In this document: piece by piece, positions 63,464 through 64,000 of the stretch
Layout: every line of letters begins with the position of its first letter
Position numbering within the stretch: position 1 is the first letter of the stretch
Assembly (NCBI RefSeq): GCF_000003815.2
Contig: NC_049987.1
Coordinates: forward strand, 6,503,781 to 6,567,780
DNA: 64,000 nucleotides
Direction of reading: 5' to 3'
Source: Branchiostoma floridae
Taxonomy: Eukaryota; Chordata; Leptocardii; Amphioxiformes; Branchiostomatidae
The notes under the pieces: generated by a model
The model's input: the letters and a program-made list of their open reading frames with translations, nothing else
Databases searched by the model: none
Told to the model about the DNA's origin: nothing
Translations under genes and position numbers: made by a program

Positions 63464-64000
63464 ACTTAGGACAACTTCGCACACTTGTTGACCTACCCTG
63501 CCCACTGTCCAAAGTTAGATGACGTCACGTAACTTTGCACAACTTAGGACAACTTCGCACACTTGTTGACCTACCCTGCCCACTGTCCAAAGTTAGATGA
63601 CTTCACGTAACTTTGCACAACTTAGGACAACTTCGCACACTTGTTGACCTACCCTGCCCACTGTCCAAAGTTAGATGACGTCACGTAACTTTGCACAACT
63701 TAGGACAACTTCGCACACTTGTTGACCTACCCTGCCCACTGTCCAAAGTTAGATGACGTCACGTAACTTTGCACAACTTAGGACAACTTCGCACACTTGT
63801 TGACCTACCCTGCCTCCTGTCCAAAATTAGATGACGTCACGTAACTTTGCACAACTTAGGACAACTTCGCACACTTGTTGACCTACCCTGCCCACTGTCC
63901 AAAGTTAGATGACGTCACGTAACTTTGCACAACTTAGGACAACTTCGCACACTTGTTGACCTACCCTGCCCACTGTCCGAAGTTAGATGACGTCACGTAA
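63464..64000. repeat. Right satellite array, 78-bp tandem unit
   Basis: The phrase ACACTTGTTGACCTACCCTG recurs exactly every 78 bases (63481, 63559, 63637 and onward), about seven nearly identical units running off the window edge. Each unit contains GATGACGTCACGTAACTTTG; one unit carries CTTCA in place of CGTCA. The high identity indicates recent amplification. Confidence 0.95.

Larger units (their letters stand above)
62730..64000 (-). other. Gene D intron upstream of the first visible exon
   Basis: No exon is found between 62730 and the window end. The region is occupied by unrecognised sequence (62760-62990) and the two-sided satellite at 62997-64000. The exon encoding the IQ region should lie beyond the window. 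Confidence 0.6.

Noticed and set aside
62997-64000. Regularly spaced repeats resembling a CRISPR array
   Set aside because: The whole 78-bp unit is repeated with no variable spacers, and the DNA is eukaryotic; it is a satellite.

Overview
This is eukaryotic (metazoan) DNA: coding sequence is broken into many short exons with GT..AG introns, and intergenic and intronic DNA is full of foldback elements, dispersed repeats and microsatellites. The window is a cluster of four striated-muscle myosin heavy chain (MHC, myosin II) genes, called A to D here. A tandem cluster of vertebrate-like striated MHC genes in an intron-rich invertebrate-style genome points to a non-vertebrate chordate, most likely a lancelet (Branchiostoma). 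That is inference, not proof.

Layout. Gene A (+, 549-2661) is only the last six coding exons (light meromyosin and tail); its 5' part lies left of the window. Gene B (+, TATA at 6639, ATG 7279, stop 24660) is complete: 26 coding exons join in frame to 1936 residues. Gene C (-, TATA at 50472, ATG 47183, stop 25947) is complete: 42 coding exons join in frame to 1939 residues. Gene D (-, 62729-52980) is the 3' part, 21 exons encoding the rod from just after the lever arm to the stop (1110 residues); its motor exons lie right of the window. A and B are a head-to-tail pair on the plus strand, C and D a head-to-tail pair on the minus strand, and B and C converge tail to tail with about 320 bases between their poly(A) signals.

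A and B are recent duplicates: exons, some introns and 3'UTR blocks are nearly identical. They belong to an intron-poor subfamily. B lacks 16 coding introns present in C, yet summed exon lengths agree exactly over long blocks (1274, 523, 269 and 256 nt). D shares many introns with C but has others at displaced or private positions. Each gene has its own C-terminal tail, encoded by a tiny last exon. The products would dimerise and assemble into muscle thick filaments.

The most unusual signal is a set of short tandem repeats inside introns whose units are copies of the adjacent exon edge plus its splice site. There are four cases in gene D, and degenerate or fragmentary exon copies in C and B. 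Other structure includes a foldback (MITE-like) family sharing the terminal motif TCTCCAAGCAGA, several other inverted-repeat elements, a pair of roughly 1-kb repeats in gene B introns, a 78-bp satellite carrying TGACGTCA at the right edge, and one 100-N assembly gap (9373-9472).
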